DNA from: Planococcus citri
Taxonomy: Eukaryota > Arthropoda > Insecta > Hemiptera > Pseudococcidae
DNA: 64,000 bases
NCBI RefSeq assembly: GCF_950023065.1
Contig: NC_088681.1
Span: forward strand, 68,172,836 to 68,236,835
Direction: 5' to 3'
Part shown: one piece after another, positions 13,101 through 25,989 of the stretch
How positions within the stretch are numbered: the first letter of the stretch is position 1
How the letters are laid out: every line of letters begins with the position of its first letter
Notes under the pieces: generated by a model
Told to the model about the DNA's origin: nothing
The model's input: the letters and a program-made list of their open reading frames with translations, nothing else
Database searches by the model: none
Translations under genes and position numbers: made by a program

Positions 13101-14362
13101 ACGTCTAAAAAGTAATTTTCTGAAACACATTTTTTTTCATACATATAAAGGGTGAAATATAAAACTACGATTTTTTTTCAATACACAGGTCAGCATCGTT
13201 AGATGTAGAACCATTGTACACATTTCGAAAACATCTGTCACCGGTTCTGTGCGTAGCTATCAATTCGACTGGAGAAGAATGCTACAGCGGATGCCAAGAC
13301 GGTCAAATTTATTGTTGGAATGTTCCTTCGGCTAATATAGATCCTTATGATTCCTACGGTACGGTTTCCCATTCATGGATCGGTCCACTTCGCTGAATTT
13401 GTCTCTCGATATGATCGAAAAATTTATTGATTTGCAGATCCGGGCGTTTTAAATAGTACATTAGAAGGACACACCGATGCTATTTGGGGTCTATCTTTAA
13501 ACACGCAGAAATCACAACTTTTATCGTGTTCAGCCGACGGTACCGTTAAATTATGGTCACCTACGAAACAAAAATCGTCTCTACTATCGACCTACGTACC
13601 CGATCAAGGTAATTTATCGATAAAAATGACCTATTTTTATGCTCAATCGCTAACCAGTCTTAACTTCGATGAATATTTCCAGCCAACGATGGAAATCCCA
13701 CATCGGCTGATTTCATCAGAGACGACATGAACCGTATAATGGTCTCGTACACGTCTGGAAATTGTATAATTTACGATATCGAAACATGTAAACCAATACT
13801 CAGGCTAGAGCAACCAGCTGAAGTAAGATTCGACATTAATTCTCTCGATTAACCTATTCCAAAAACGTTTGATTTACTTCAACGGTCGTGTATTTTAATC
13901 CACAGAGAGCCTCGTACGATCAAGTTAATCGTCTGATATGTCATCCAACATTACCTGTAACGATTACGGCTCACGAAGACAGACATATTAGATTTTACGA
14001 TAACACTACCGGTAAAATGGTCCACTGGATGGTGGCTCATCTCGATGCCGTTACTAGTCTAGCTATCGACCCCAGTGGATTATTCTTACTGTCCGGAAGT
14101 AAGTCATTGAGTAGTTGTACACATATTTATTTTTCTGAACGTGTCGAATGAATGTTTTATGATAACACCGCGGGTTATTTTTCACTCAGGTCACGATTGT
14201 TCGATTCGTTTTTGGAATCTGGATACTAAAACTTGCGTTCAAGAAATCACAGCCCATAGGAAAAAGTTCGATGAGTCTATTCACGACGTAGCTTTCCATC
14301 CATCGAAACCGTATATCGCCAGTTCCGGAGCTGACGGATTAGCCAAGGTTTTTGTTTGTTGA
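10108..14362 (+). CDS. Cka: Striatin (STRIPAK scaffold; Cka/STRN family), 13 exons, 720 aa
   Basis: Exons: 10108-10323, 10481-10584, 10685-10852, 10935-11166, 11242-11412, 11486-11600, 12731-12864, 12936-13111, 13189-13358, 13438-13608, 13683-13822, 13906-14098, 14190-14362. The sum is 2163 nt with every phase consistent. Striatins are regulatory B-type subunits of PP2A and scaffold the STRIPAK kinase-phosphatase complex; the fly member is Cka. Residues ~40-120 hold the family hallmark (YSIPGILHFIQHEWAKFEME, then the coiled coil with FLQGERKGQENLK and RRIKMLEYALKQERAKYHKL). The calmodulin-binding type segment (WKQGRSLLRQYLQEIGYTD) is near residue 152. An Asn-rich and an acidic linker follow, then about seven WD40 repeats from residue ~385. 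The end, ADGLAKVFVC, matches the conserved striatin C-terminus plus one Cys. The length is normal for the family. The start is supported by the family N-terminus and the TAATG context. Confidence 0.93.
11239..11244 (+). promoter_or_regulatory. NAGNAG tandem splice acceptor of striatin exon 5
   Basis: Exon 5 follows CAGCAG, so the spliceosome can use either AG. The choice inserts or removes one glutamine before TVAESMALD. The reading frame is kept either way. Confidence 0.6.
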
Positions 14363-15040
14363 ACGCTGCTGCCTACAACCATATTGGATGTTTCTTTCCC
14401 AGATGAGTAAGTTGAAAAGTACGTTGTTGATTCAAAAAGTTATCCGGTGGTCTCATTTTTAAAAGAGGCTGATGGACAGAAAGACTTGCATAAAAAAGCT
14501 CCCGCTGATTTTGCATGTGTCTCCAGTATTTTGACTTTTCGGCAATGAACTATTTAATGTTCAGTTTTGCAATTCACGAAAATCAGATTTTTGAAGAGCT
14601 TTATCCCCCCCCCCCACTCATCAAATTTTTGCCTACCCGAATAAATTTTTCGAATTTTTTACAATCGAAAACGTAATTGAATTTGAAATGTTCAAAATCC
14701 TGATATATGGGATAGAAGTCTTGATTTTTCTGACTTTTTCAACCTTTTAGTTTTATTTGATCATTCCAAGATGTTCTCGAGCTTCTGGCGACAGTTGTAG
14801 GAGCGTCATTTCATGTCAAATCAGCCCAGTTTTGGGCTCGTTTGTAAGTTCCCCACATTAAGGAAGAAAAAATCGCTATTGTGAGCCCTCCAATATACCT
14901 TGAGGGAGATTGAGATAATTTTTTTCTCTGGAGTTGAATTTCTAACTGCAGAGTTCAATTACTCAGGACTGCTGCAATATCGAGAAAATTCATTTGCAGC
15001 GTTTCAAGGCAATTGAGAACAGTTTCAAAAAAATTCGTCA
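14363..15040. other. Downstream flank of striatin, probable 3' UTR, no gene seen
   Basis: AT-rich sequence following the striatin stop. It contains a C-run near 14608 and no protein-like open frame. Part of it should be 3' UTR, but I cannot pick the polyadenylation site. Confidence 0.4.
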
Positions 15041-16200
15041 AAAATTTCAAAAGTTCGAAGTTGAGTTTTTCTTGAAAGCTCAATTTTCAAAAACTTGCTA
15101 AATTATGGAGCTATGAATAAAAATTAAGTTTCAAAATGTGACTGAAAGTTCGAAAAAATAGTGAAAATGGTGTAAAATGTGTTCAAACTTCAAAGTGATG
15201 AAAATCGAGTGAAAATTTTCAAAAATTGAACGAAAAATTACGAAAATTACATAAAGTGAAAGAAAACTATTGAAAAATTACGAGAAAAAAAAATGAAAAT
15301 CTAAACAGAAAATTTTGTGAATTTCGTTAAAATGGCAACATTGGGTAAAATTTAGAAAAAAATGAATAATTTCAAGAATGATTTAAAAAAATTTTGAAAA
15401 TGAGAAAAATTGGTGAAATATGAAAACTGAATAAATTTAATGTGAGGAACAAAAAATTGATAATTTGCTTAAAGAGTAGAAAAAGTGATGAAAATTATGT
15501 GAAATGTGTTAAGAATGGCGACAATCGAATGAAAACATGTTAAAACTGAATGAAATATACAAATTTCATAAAATAAAAGAAAACACTGAAAAATATCTTG
15601 AAACTTGAAAAAAAAGTATAAAAGGTTAGTTAAAGTCTGTCAATTTGACAAACATTGAATTAAAACTTGCGAAAATTGAAAGAATCATTATGAAAATTTC
15701 GGAAAGTGAAAAAAAAAACATTGAAAAAATTACCTACTGGAAATTCCATTTTGAAAAAAATGAATTGGCTAAAATTGGATGAAATTTTAAAAGACCAAAT
15801 TGATGAAGCACCATAAAAACTGTGCGGGGTAAATTTGAAAAACTGCTTAAAATTTAAGAAAAAAATGTTGAAAATGATCTATGTAACTTGTTTTAAAAGT
15901 GATGAAAATTGAATGAAACATTGTAAAAGTTGCATAAAGGGAACGAGAAAGTATTTAAATTTTCCTTCCAACTACAAAAAAAAAAAATGTCAAAGTTGAA
16001 AAAATGGCGGAAATCGAGTATCTAAAATTTTATGAAAATTGCATAAAATGAAGATTAAATTTTTAAAAGTGTTTCAAGTGCTAAAAAATATTGAAAATTA
16101 CTCAAAGACTTTTAGAAATGATGAAAATTCAAACTTTTTTTCACAAATTTACGACGATGAAAATTTTGTGATGGAATTCGTAAAACCAAGGGGGGAGGGG
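15040..16200. repeat. Degenerate purine-rich tandem repeat
   Basis: The plus strand is dominated by loosely repeated words of the type GTGAAAATTG, GATGAAAATT and TTGAAAAATTACG, spaced irregularly every 30-60 bases. Pyrimidines are scarce for about a kilobase. No coding sequence. Confidence 0.55.
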
Positions 16201-16438
16201 GGTAGAGCCTCAACATTTTGGTCAAAATGTGAAAAAAAAGTCGAATATTAAGTGACATAATGTATTGATTTATACGTTTTCGAGGCTCGGAATACGAATA
16301 TCAATTCATTTTTTTCATTTCATCCCATCAACAACGCCTCCCATCTCTCTAATTCCCTTCAATTCGTTGATTTTCAACCATTCCAAACTGAAAAAATTAA
16401 GAAAATTGAGAATATCTTTCTGGAGACTCCAGAAGAAC

Positions 16439-16439
16439 T

Positions 16440-16474
<35 letters not shown>

Positions 16475-16478
16475 TTTT
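16439..16478 (+). repeat. (TTTA)n microsatellite
   Basis: Roughly ten copies of TTTA in an uninterrupted run. The local 146-aa open frame exists only because the repeat has no stop codons. Confidence 0.9.
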
Positions 16479-16499
16479 TGCTTTTTGACATAAATTCTC

Positions 16500-17110
16500 G
16501 TCTTCTTTTATCAAAATTGCTGTCTACAAAAATTTCTGTTTTTTTTTTCTCAAAAATTACCCAAAAATCACGTTTTTTTTTGCTAAAAATTGACAAAAGT
16601 TTTCGCTATTTCAAAAGTCTACAAAAGTTATGGAGTAACATTTTTGCAAAAAATTCCAAAAAGTTTCATTTTTTTCCAGAAATTGTTCAAAAGTTGCTCA
16701 TATGACAAAAAATGTCGAGAAAGCCTTGCTTTTTCGAATTTCCAAAAAGTCCTGATTTTCACTAAAATTGTCAATCTTGCTTTTATATATTCCGAGCCAA
16801 AAATGACTAAAAATCCTTGTGTTTTTTTTTACCAAAAAGTTAATTGAAAAAAAGTGGCGAATAAATATATTGTTTGTCAATAATTGCCAACATGACCTGC
16901 TATTTGCTAAAATTGTCAAAGTCTTGCTTTTTGCCAAAAATTGTTGAAAATTTTCGTTTTTCAAAAATTCACAAAAATGTTTACTTTTTAGATGTATTGC
17001 AAATGTATTGTCGTTTTTTTTTTTGCAAGGAATATCAAAAAGTCTCATTTTTCCAAAATTTAAAAGTCTCCCTTTTTGGCCAGAAATTTCCGAAAAGCCC
17101 TTATTGAAAA
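16500..17110. repeat. Degenerate TTTTTGCCAAAAATTG tandem repeat
   Basis: Loosely repeated units of about 40-60 bases built on TTTTTGCCAAAAATTG and CAAAAAGTCT. Similar degenerate arrays occur at 23523-23760, 26925-27180, 43490-44340 and 60015-60240, so this is a dispersed minisatellite class. Overlapping open frames on both strands are by-products of the composition. Confidence 0.55.
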
Positions 17111-17309
17111 ATATTTCAGGTTTTTAAACTATGAAACTAGAATATTTCTCTCTTTTTTTTTTTTTTTTGAAAGAATGAAAATCTAAAATTTCTAAAATAT
17201 AGCTAGAGGGTCCCAAACGGCTTAAATTCTAAAGCATTGTATTGTTTCTTAAACAGATCAGCAGACGAAAACTTGTTCTAAATATTTATCGACATTTTTT
17301 TCCAATTGT

Positions 17310-17580
17310 TTCAGAGGATCGCTTCAATATTCGTTTTATATCACAAAAGAGAAATTTGATAGAAGCGGAAATACTGGCAGCGCTGTTGCTCAGCCACCTT
17401 TCAACGCTAGTATCAGTTATGGTCAAAAACTTCGTATTCTTCATCCGGTCATCGTCACGTAGATGCATCGTCGTCAAAAGTTCCACGAATGTGTGAATCA
17501 TCTCCTAAATCTACCCACAATCGGCCAGAAAAATCGGCTCACCAACGACTAGGATTTCGTTTTACGATGCTACTTATCTA
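17310..17580 (+). pseudogene. Possible decayed or alternative coding exon
   Basis: Less AT-rich than its surroundings and preceded by an acceptor-like TTGTTTCAG. One frame reads RSGNTGSAVAQPPFNASISY and soon stops. A second frame continues in a similar Ser/Pro-rich style (SSSGHRHVDASSSKVPRMCE) to a stop near 17580. That looks like one coding stretch broken by a small indel. It could be an old alternative 3' exon of striatin or chance. Low certainty. Confidence 0.2.
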
Positions 17581-17599
17581 AAGGCGACGTTGCCGAATA

Positions 17600-20500
17600 A
17601 TCAGTCTTGGCAGATTCTTGGAATAGAATTGAACAGGCACCGATGTAAATATACAGTCATTTTATCATATTATCGAGTTATCGAAACGTAAGCATTTTTT
17701 CTCCTTTTTTTCCCCCTTAAATCAAACTTGGCAAATACGTCTTTTTCTTTTTTTTTTGCCGCTGGTGGTAGTCAAGTCGTCACTTTGGGTTCACCACCAT
17801 TTAAATTTTAATAATTGAGGTTTTGTTAGCTCAAAATCGCGTCGCGTCGTTTTACTATATGGTTAAGCTTTTATTCATGTATATGTTTACCCCTCCCCTT
17901 GTATCTTTTGTCTCCAGTCTCCTTCCCCTGTTTTTTTTTTTCGTACCCTTCATCCTGTTCCACTTATTAAAGTTCAAATCGTATTTAGGGTAAAGGACAC
18001 ATTGATATTGATAACGATTAATTCGTTGTTTTTGTTTTGATGATTTTTTTTTTATATATATTATTATATATTTCTCTAGATTTAGCGTTATACATTTAGA
18101 TTGCTACTATTTTAACGTTGATATCGTTAGTGTGTGCTTGTGTAGGTTATATCTTTTTTCTATTTTTCTGTGTTCTCCCCAATTTCGTGTCTGTGAATGA
18201 CGTGTGCCTATGAAAATTTACAGATGTTGACTGTCGTCGAGTGTCGAGTCTTCTATATCGACGTTATCATTTTCGTCGTATTTACCCATTCTACGCATTA
18301 TTTCTTTGTGTTCGACGCGCGTAAATTTTCACCGCGTAGAAGAGAAATTGAAAGGCGTGATTTGGCGGATTCGTGGAAAGGAAAAATTGATTTTTTTTTC
18401 CTCGCTTTGAAGTGGTTTTTAAATTTAAAGATGCTGACAAAAAATACCGTTTTTTCTGGATGAAGTTGAATATAGGAAGCGAGTTCGAAGTGTAGAGATT
18501 GTTTTTGGGGTTCGATTTTATCCAAGTTTTAGTACGTGCTGAAGTGAAAGAGGGGGAAGGTAGGGAAAGGGGTGAGAAATGGCGAGAAAATTGAAATTTT
18601 GCATTTCTGAAAAATCGTCTTTTTTTTTTTTTGTTTTGGGTGTTTATAATTACACGATGAAATTATTGTGTGTCTATTTTTTCCCTTCTGCCAGCATGTT
18701 TCGATTTTAAGAACTAAAAAATTTATGTGGCAGGAAAGTTGAGAAGGGTGGGGGGATGAGAGAAGGGCATTTTTTCGCAATTTCCGGTTGAGTTTGTTGG
18801 TACTTTTGCGCAAAAAAAATATTTTCAGTTGATTTTTTTTTGTTTTTGATCTTTTCATGTTTTTTTTTGTTTTTTTTATGAAATTAGATTTTCTGTGCCA
18901 ATTACACATTCTATGAAAAAAATGAACAGGAGTGAAATTTATGGACGTGAAATTTCCTACCAGAAGAGTTCAGTTGGTTATTTCTTGGAGAGCTTAATTA
19001 TTAAAATATTTGATATAAAGGTTCAGGAGTTCAACTTTCATATTCAGAGTCAAATAATTGTATCAAGATCTAAGCTCTATAGAAATAATTGAACTCCACT
19101 CTTGTGGTTGGAAATGTCAGACCCTACAATTTTTCTTCTATTAATTTTTGTCTTTGGGATGCTCAGTTGGCCTAGAAAATCTATTTTGCTGTCTGAAGAC
19201 GATGAAAAAAATGACCAAAAATTTTTATTTTTGCTCAAAATCGTCACGTGATAGAATTTTACGAAAATTCGTCGAATTCTTTGACTTATGAATTGAAATA
19301 AATCCTTTGATTTTGAAATGAAAGACGTGAAATTAGCTGAAAAAAGTTTTAAATGTCCCCAAATTTTTCCATAATTGAGAGGTACTGATTTTTCAAATTT
19401 AGGGACATTTCTTCTCCCCTCTCTCATCCTTTCTCTCGGATCATCGTGTGTCCCATAAGTCCCTACCACCTTCAAATTAGCCATTCCAATTTTTTAGTCG
19501 AATAAATTTTCGAATTTAGCAAATTTCGATTGTTTTTAAAAGTTTTGTTCCTCATAAATTTCTTCAAAATGGAGTCTATAAGGTCAGAATTGGGTCAAAG
19601 AAGTCTATACGATGTCAAAATGTGCAAAAATTACTGTAATACCAAGTTTCAGAATTTTCAGCGCATTTTACCCCCTCCCCCTCGGCATTCCCCTTCCGGC
19701 CCTCCAGTTCGTCTCGATCTTGGCCCTCCGAATGTGATTGGAATTTTTACTTTAATTTTTTAATCTAAAAAAATCGTTGAAAAAATCGATTCAACTTCAG
19801 GGGCTAAAAAATCAAAACTTTCAAAGTAACCCCCCCCCACCCATCCCTAACATTCAAAATTTTTGAAAAAATTTACTCTTATGTCGAAATACACGTTTCT
19901 GTGGACCCTGAATTCAAATTTTTGGGCCACTTTTTAGTTTTAAACTCAAATTTATCTTTGGAGATGGAATAAAATTTAACTTTTTTGAAAAATTCTACCT
20001 ATGAATCAAAATTATTATACGTTTCTGGAGGACGTCGAATCCAAATTTTTGGGTGATGGTTTTCCTCTGAACTCAAACTTGGTCCGGGGGAAGGAATTAA
20101 ATTGAAAATTTTGAAAAAATGATCAATGTGCCATCCCCTCTACTGGAGCGAAAAAATGTTTTCTGAGGTTCACTCTTTGTGAATTTTTTGATTTTTTGAG
20201 TCGAGTAGTTCAAGGTGATTTTAAAACGTCTTTAAATTACTAAAATGTTTATTTTTAAAATATTTTTCAGGACATTTGAGACCCATTCCTTCAGTTTGTC
20301 TCAAAATCCTACGGTAATTAGAGTATTTAGTTCAATTTTTTTAAGTGAAAATTTTTTTTTGAAATGAAACAAGTTAGCTCGATTGGGGGCGATAAACATA
20401 GAAATTTCAAAATGAGCCCCCCCCCCAACATCCTTCGCCTTCGATTATCATTGGGGAGGTTTTTGATATGGATGAAATTGGCGAAACTTATCACTGATGA

Positions 20501-22640
20501 GTGATGACTGTGATGAGGTTTGAAAAAAATAATTTCTTCCATTTTGTGTGATTGATATTCGAAGAAACTGGAAATTGGAAAAATTGGTCTGAAAACTGAG
20601 AAAATTAATTTCCTAGAAACACTTTTTTTTTGGTTCACGTGTTGAAAGTGGATTGGATTTAGAATGTTATCGAACGAACAAGTTAATTCCGTCCGTATAT
20701 ATTTTTTTCATCGAGTTTTCGATGTTTGAGGAGTCCATGTTTTGACGATCATCTTATTATCGTTTTGTTTCCAGTGATTTTACACGAATTTCCCCATCAC
20801 GCCTGTTCGTTGACGAATTTTAATGTTGAAAAAAATCTACTCGTTGAAATCACGAGTAGGCTACAAACAATGAGCAATGTAACGCCAAATTGTCTTATAT
20901 TAATAATTGCATTTATAAAAAATATGTTCCAATAATCGATGAAAATTTATATTTTCGTTTTGTTTTTCGAATTGATTTTTAATTTACCTACGACGAGTTA
21001 AAATAATGGCTATAATAATATGGTACCTAATTAATAATGTCGTTTTGTATAAGCGAAAATCGTGTATTTTTTCTTTTTTCTTTTTTTTTTCGTGTACGAA
21101 TATCGTATGTGCTGTGATTGGTATTTTTAATGACTTGGGATATACTAACAATTGAAGTGATTTTTTAATCGAAAATTTTTAAGAGTACCCTAACTCCGCC
21201 CTGCCCATGATCTTTTGGCCATGTCCAAGAGTATTGAAATAGATCATGGAGTCTTTTTAACGTTAGTATTTTGGCGGTTTTTTCGGTCCAAGTTGGGTAT
21301 GCGATTGCGAGTTATCGTAATAATAACTTGCTTTGGTAAAAATACGTTCGAAAAAGTAAAAAAAAAAAAAAGGTAATTTTTTTCTATGCTGCTGATTTGA
21401 TATTAGATTATTGTACTAGCGCGTAATGAGCTGAATATTTATTATACGAGTACATTATTTATCGAGTATATTTTATAAGAGTAAATTTGTTTTGTGTAGA
21501 GCGAAGTGTAGTTTACATTTTATATGGTAGAGGCTATACGTATCGTATAGTAAAGCATTTTGCTGTGGAAACATGTAAAATCGCGTATTTTTAGGGACCA
21601 TCGAGAGTGACGTTGATATGCTCGATTTCAAGTGGTGCCTACGATTGCGATTTATTTAGTGTTTTTATCGGTTTACCCGACAAAGACGAGATTTTTATTA
21701 AACTCTGCCAGCTGATATATTTTTTTCGTTGAAAATCTACGTTGTAGATTTTTTTTGAACTGTAGGTTGCTTCTCGCGTGTATACTACTCAGAGTCTATG
21801 TACTATTTTGATACGCTGTTGTCCGTTTTAGTGATATTTTCATCAGACTTTCTTATTTAAATAGTGATACTACGTCTATAATAATTGTGTAAGCTGGAAA
21901 AATTAATTTAATTTGACCTCTCACTCTCTCTGTCTGTCTGTCTGTCTCTCTCTCTGTCGTATCATTTTCATGTCTCCTCTTCCTCTATATTTTTCTTTTT
22001 CTCTGTTTAATATATACTTATACGAGTATTTTAGCCCCGTGCAGACTGTCGAGTGGTATTGTTTTTCTTTTTGTGTAGATCGATGCGGAAAAATATTTAC
22101 ATTTTTATGTATATTGACTGTGGTAATAGATTTAAATAATGTAATATTGTTTTTTAACGTGTACCGAGATTTTGCCATTAGATGTTTTTTTTTTTTTTTT
22201 TTTTTTTTTTTTCTAGAAGGTGATTTTTATTTATTCTGTATCTATTTTACCAAACTGATTTTCATTATATACTTTAACTTGTGATTGATATATTTTGATA
22301 TCAACTTGTTTGTATTGTAAAACGACGATCTATCACTTTTTAACTTTTAATTATTATATATTTTATTGTACATATTTACGATGACGTGATGTCTACGAAG
22401 CATTTTAATTATCTTACCTTCGTTATTTAAAGCTTTTGTAGATACCATACCGTATTGTATATTATTTAGATGATATTGAATATTTAAATATATTATTTAC
22501 TAAATCGAATCGAATCTGTTGGTTATTATAATGTGCGTTAGAGCGGATCGAGCGAAAAAAATGCCGGAGGTTTTTCACGAAATTCTGTATTGAGGCTTTT
22601 AGTCCGGCATATGACAATAAGAGTAATTGCACCCCCCCCC
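17600..22640. other. Long AT-rich non-coding stretch
   Basis: About 5 kb without a convincing gene. It holds a CT/CTGT microsatellite (about 21919-21958), a ~29-base poly-T run (about 22183-22211), several C-runs (19830, 20419, 22630) and weakly repeated passages at 19790-20150. Poly-T tracts, many short T-rich words and the lack of protein-like frames fit long UTR or intergenic DNA. The open frames seen here are not supported. Confidence 0.4.
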
Positions 22641-23880
22641 CCACCGCCGATCCTCCGGGACAACTTTTTTCTTAAAAGGGACATCCTAAGGAACATTTTA
22701 AAGCAAACTTGCCCAAAAAAAAGTTAGCCTTACTTACAAAATGGCGGCCATTTTGATTGACAGGTCAGCCGAAATCGCAGATTTTGCGTTTCAACATAGG
22801 ACTTGCACGAAATTTTTCAAATTTTACAAAGGTAGATCAAAATATCATGCTAAAATTTATCACCTGTCAAAATTTCAAGTGCTAAAGTGCGTTTTTCGAT
22901 TTTTGGTGAATTTTTGAAAATCGAATTTAGGCCAAAAATGAGGGAAAGAATTAAAATTTTACCAAAATTGACCAAGAAAGCTGAAATTTGGGATATACCC
23001 TATTTTCGACATGCAAAATCGACTGGAAACGGTTTCAACCTGTATTGAGCAGTTCTGGAGCCTCCAGCAGATTTTTGAAACTCAAAATTCCATCAAATTA
23101 AAGTTGTAAAGCTGAAATTTATTCTAAAAACTAATTTCAATACGATACGAAGTACTGCAGGTGAATTTCGAGTCGTTTTGGAGCCTCCAGTGACTTTTTG
23201 AAAATTCCTGAAGCCTCCAGCAGATTTTTGAAACTTTAAATTTTCACAAAATTTCATCAAATGGAGATGGAAAGCTGAAATTTACTCTACACTCCAATTT
23301 TAACACCCTCCGAAGACGACTTCAGATGGGTTCAAGTCATTTTAGGGCCTCCAGCGACTTTTTTGAAAATTACTGGAGCCTCCAGCAGATTTTTGAAACG
23401 TTAAATTTTCACAAAATTTCATCAAACTGAGGTGGAGAGTCGAAATTCAATTTCAATACTCTACGAAGTGGACTGCTGGTGGATTTCAAGTCGTTTTGGA
23501 GCCTCCAGCGACTTTTGTGAAATTCCAGAGCTTTTTGCGAGAAAGCAACAATTTTTAACGATTTATTAATTTTTGGCAAAGTTTTGGCAAAGTTTTGGCA
23601 ATATTAACGACATTGTGCATTTTTTTATATTTTTTGGCAGAATAGAAAGCAAGACCAAAAATTTGAAAAAGCGAAACTGTTTAGCAAATTTTATCAAAAA
23701 ACTAAGAAATTGGGCAATTTTGTCTGAAAAAAAAGAAAATTTATGGAAAATCACTTTTTTTGGATAAGATCACCTTCGTAGCATAAACTTTTTCTTAACG
23801 AATTTCAGCGACTTTTTGAAAATTCCTGAAGCCTCCAGCAGATTTTTGAAACTTTAAATTTTCACAAAATTTCATGAAAT

Positions 23881-24410
23881 GTGACGCGACTAGCGATACC
23901 ATACCATAAGTCGGAAAACTTTTTTTTGAGATAATCGCGTTTTCATGGAAAAAGTCAGAAAATATCAAAAAAATTTTTTTTGTCGATTCATATACTATGA
24001 AGCCTATACTTTGGAATGGGTGTACCCACCGATCTCAAACACGTCGTTTTAGTGGTGAAAAACCGGTTTTACAAAAGTGCTTTTCATAAAAAAATGTCAA
24101 AAAAAAAAAAAAATATTATGATGTAAAACCATTAAGTAAAAGATGAAGAAAATCAAAAAAAAAAAAAATACTGTTCACTGGTTTTTAAAAATGTTACAAA
24201 AATAACCCAAACTTTCAAAAACGTTTTTCTCAGAATATTGGTTTTTGAATTTCAAAAAATACGCAACTTTGAAATTTTGCAAAGTCAGATTTTAATATTT
24301 TGAAAATCTGTTTGCACCATTGAAAAGAGGAAGAAAAACACTACCAGAAACCACAATAAAACGAAAAAAATTTTTGCCGACATATGGTATGGTATCGCTG
24401 GTCGCGTCAC
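23881..24410. mobile_element. MITE nested in the family 3 fold-back (530 bp)
   Basis: The ends are GTGACGCGACTAGCGATACC and the reverse complement of GTGACGCGACCAGCGATACC, extending to about 27 bp of terminal inverted repeat (TACCATACCATA). The flanks repeat AAAT on both sides (23877-23880, 24411-24414). Removing it restores the surrounding unit, which reads on into GGAGATGG as in sister units. No open frame of note, so non-autonomous. Confidence 0.75.
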
Positions 24411-25340
24411 AAATGGAGATGGAGAGCTGAAATTTACTCTACACTCCAATTTTAACACCCTCTGAAGACGACTTCAGGTGGGTTCAAGTCATTTTAGAGC
24501 CTTCAGCGACTTTTTTGAAAATTACTGAAGCCTCCAGGAGGTTTTTGAAACTTTGAATTTTCCTAATTTCATCAAACTGAGATGGAAAGTCGAAATTCAT
24601 TCTGCAAACTAATTTCAATACGCTACGAAGTTGACTGCTGGTGGATTTCAAGTCGTTTTGGAGCCTCCAGCGACTTTTTGAAAGGTTGTATGGCGTTTTT
24701 TTTTGAAAATTAAAATTTCCTAAAAGTAGCTGAAAGCTTCAAAACCATTTGAAACCACCATGTAGTCTGCGAAGTAAATTTCAGCTTGCCAACTCCATTA
24801 GATAAATTGAATCGGTGAGTATGGAAAGGTAACAAGTCACATTTTTGAAAAAATTTTTTTTTGCGGAAATGGGGGTTTCAAAGTACGGCGGATCGACTGG
24901 TGATGTCAAATTTCCGCAAAACTGCCGGGAAAGTGGTATTTGGGCGCAGAAAAAGGGCGGATCCGCATTTATGACTTTTTTATAAAATGTTTTAAATTCC
25001 TTGAAAAATAACTAACATTTTTGAGAAGACCATTTTTTGAAATTTAAGTTAATCTCTGAACTGAAAAATGATGAAAAAATTAACAACTTCGGCAAAAAGT
25101 CTTAGAACTCAAGGGGTTTTTGGTCAATTTAAACGAGATAGCAGTCTAAATGATGTACTTAGATGTAGAATCAAGCCCCATTCGTGCCCGAGAAATTTCA
25201 AAAGAAATTTTGTCGATTGGGTGCAGAAAGGGTCTAAGTCCCATTTGTTTAGGCAGCAACAGCACCGGCGCCAGTGAATATTTTTTTTTGGAAACTGCGC
25301 TAAAAGTTGTGTCTTGGGGTCCTCTTTCAATGACCTTAAG

Positions 25341-25989
25341 CAGGGCCGGATTTAACATTAGGCCGCCCTAGGCAGAAAAGAATTTGCCGCCCCTCCCTCC
25401 CTCTCCCATCCCAATTTTTCTGATTTGTGTGAAAATTTACACCCACCCATAATTCATTTTAATCAAAATATGAAAACTTTAACTGATATATTATGCTTAC
25501 TTACAATTTCAATATCTTTGTTTATTATTTCTTATAAAATGCTGGCAGCCCAAAAATCTATTTTAAATCTGTATTTTTTATGAAAAATGAAATCCGCACG
25601 TTTTTGTACGCTAAAAAAAAAACTTTAAAAAAACGCGTTTCCTGGTTTTGACCGTGTGAAAACCCATTTTTTAGGCATGAAAACTTGAAATTAGAGGTAA
25701 TTATCTGAGAACCTTTCATGACGTGTGATAATTCTAGAAGAAGGAAGGCAAAATTACTGCTCGAGCGAAGCGAGAGCGAAAATTTTTCTGAAAAAATTGG
25801 TTCAAGAAACGAAAAAACGTCCATTTTTGCATGTTTTGTAGGGTAAAAATCAAAAAATCCTGACATTTCCGTAGGTACTTTTTCCCAAATCCATACAATT
25901 CATTTTTTTTTAAAGCAAAAATCTGCCGCCCCCTAAAATTTGCCGCCCTAGGCAGCTGCCTATACTGCCTATACGTAAATACGGCCCTG
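25341..25989. mobile_element. Short TIR element, CAGGGCCGGATTTA ends, hAT-like (649 bp)
   Basis: The left end is CAGGGCCGGATTTAAC and the right end is the reverse complement of CAGGGCCGTATTTACG. Just inside both ends is a GCCGCCCTAGGCAG block. CTTAAG occurs on both outer sides, consistent with a partly decayed ~8-bp target duplication. Such ends resemble hAT-type non-autonomous elements, but no transposase is present, so the superfamily is a guess. Inside lies a CTCGAGCGAAGCGAGAGCG word, related to the repeats at 57.9-59.4 kb. Confidence 0.65.

Noticed and set aside
16265..17107. ORFs of 77-146 aa around the TTTA repeat
   Set aside because: Open only because of the simple repeat and T-rich units; no protein-like features.
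21921..22284. Ser/Phe-rich ORF across the CTGT microsatellite and poly-T
   Set aside because: Low-complexity translation.
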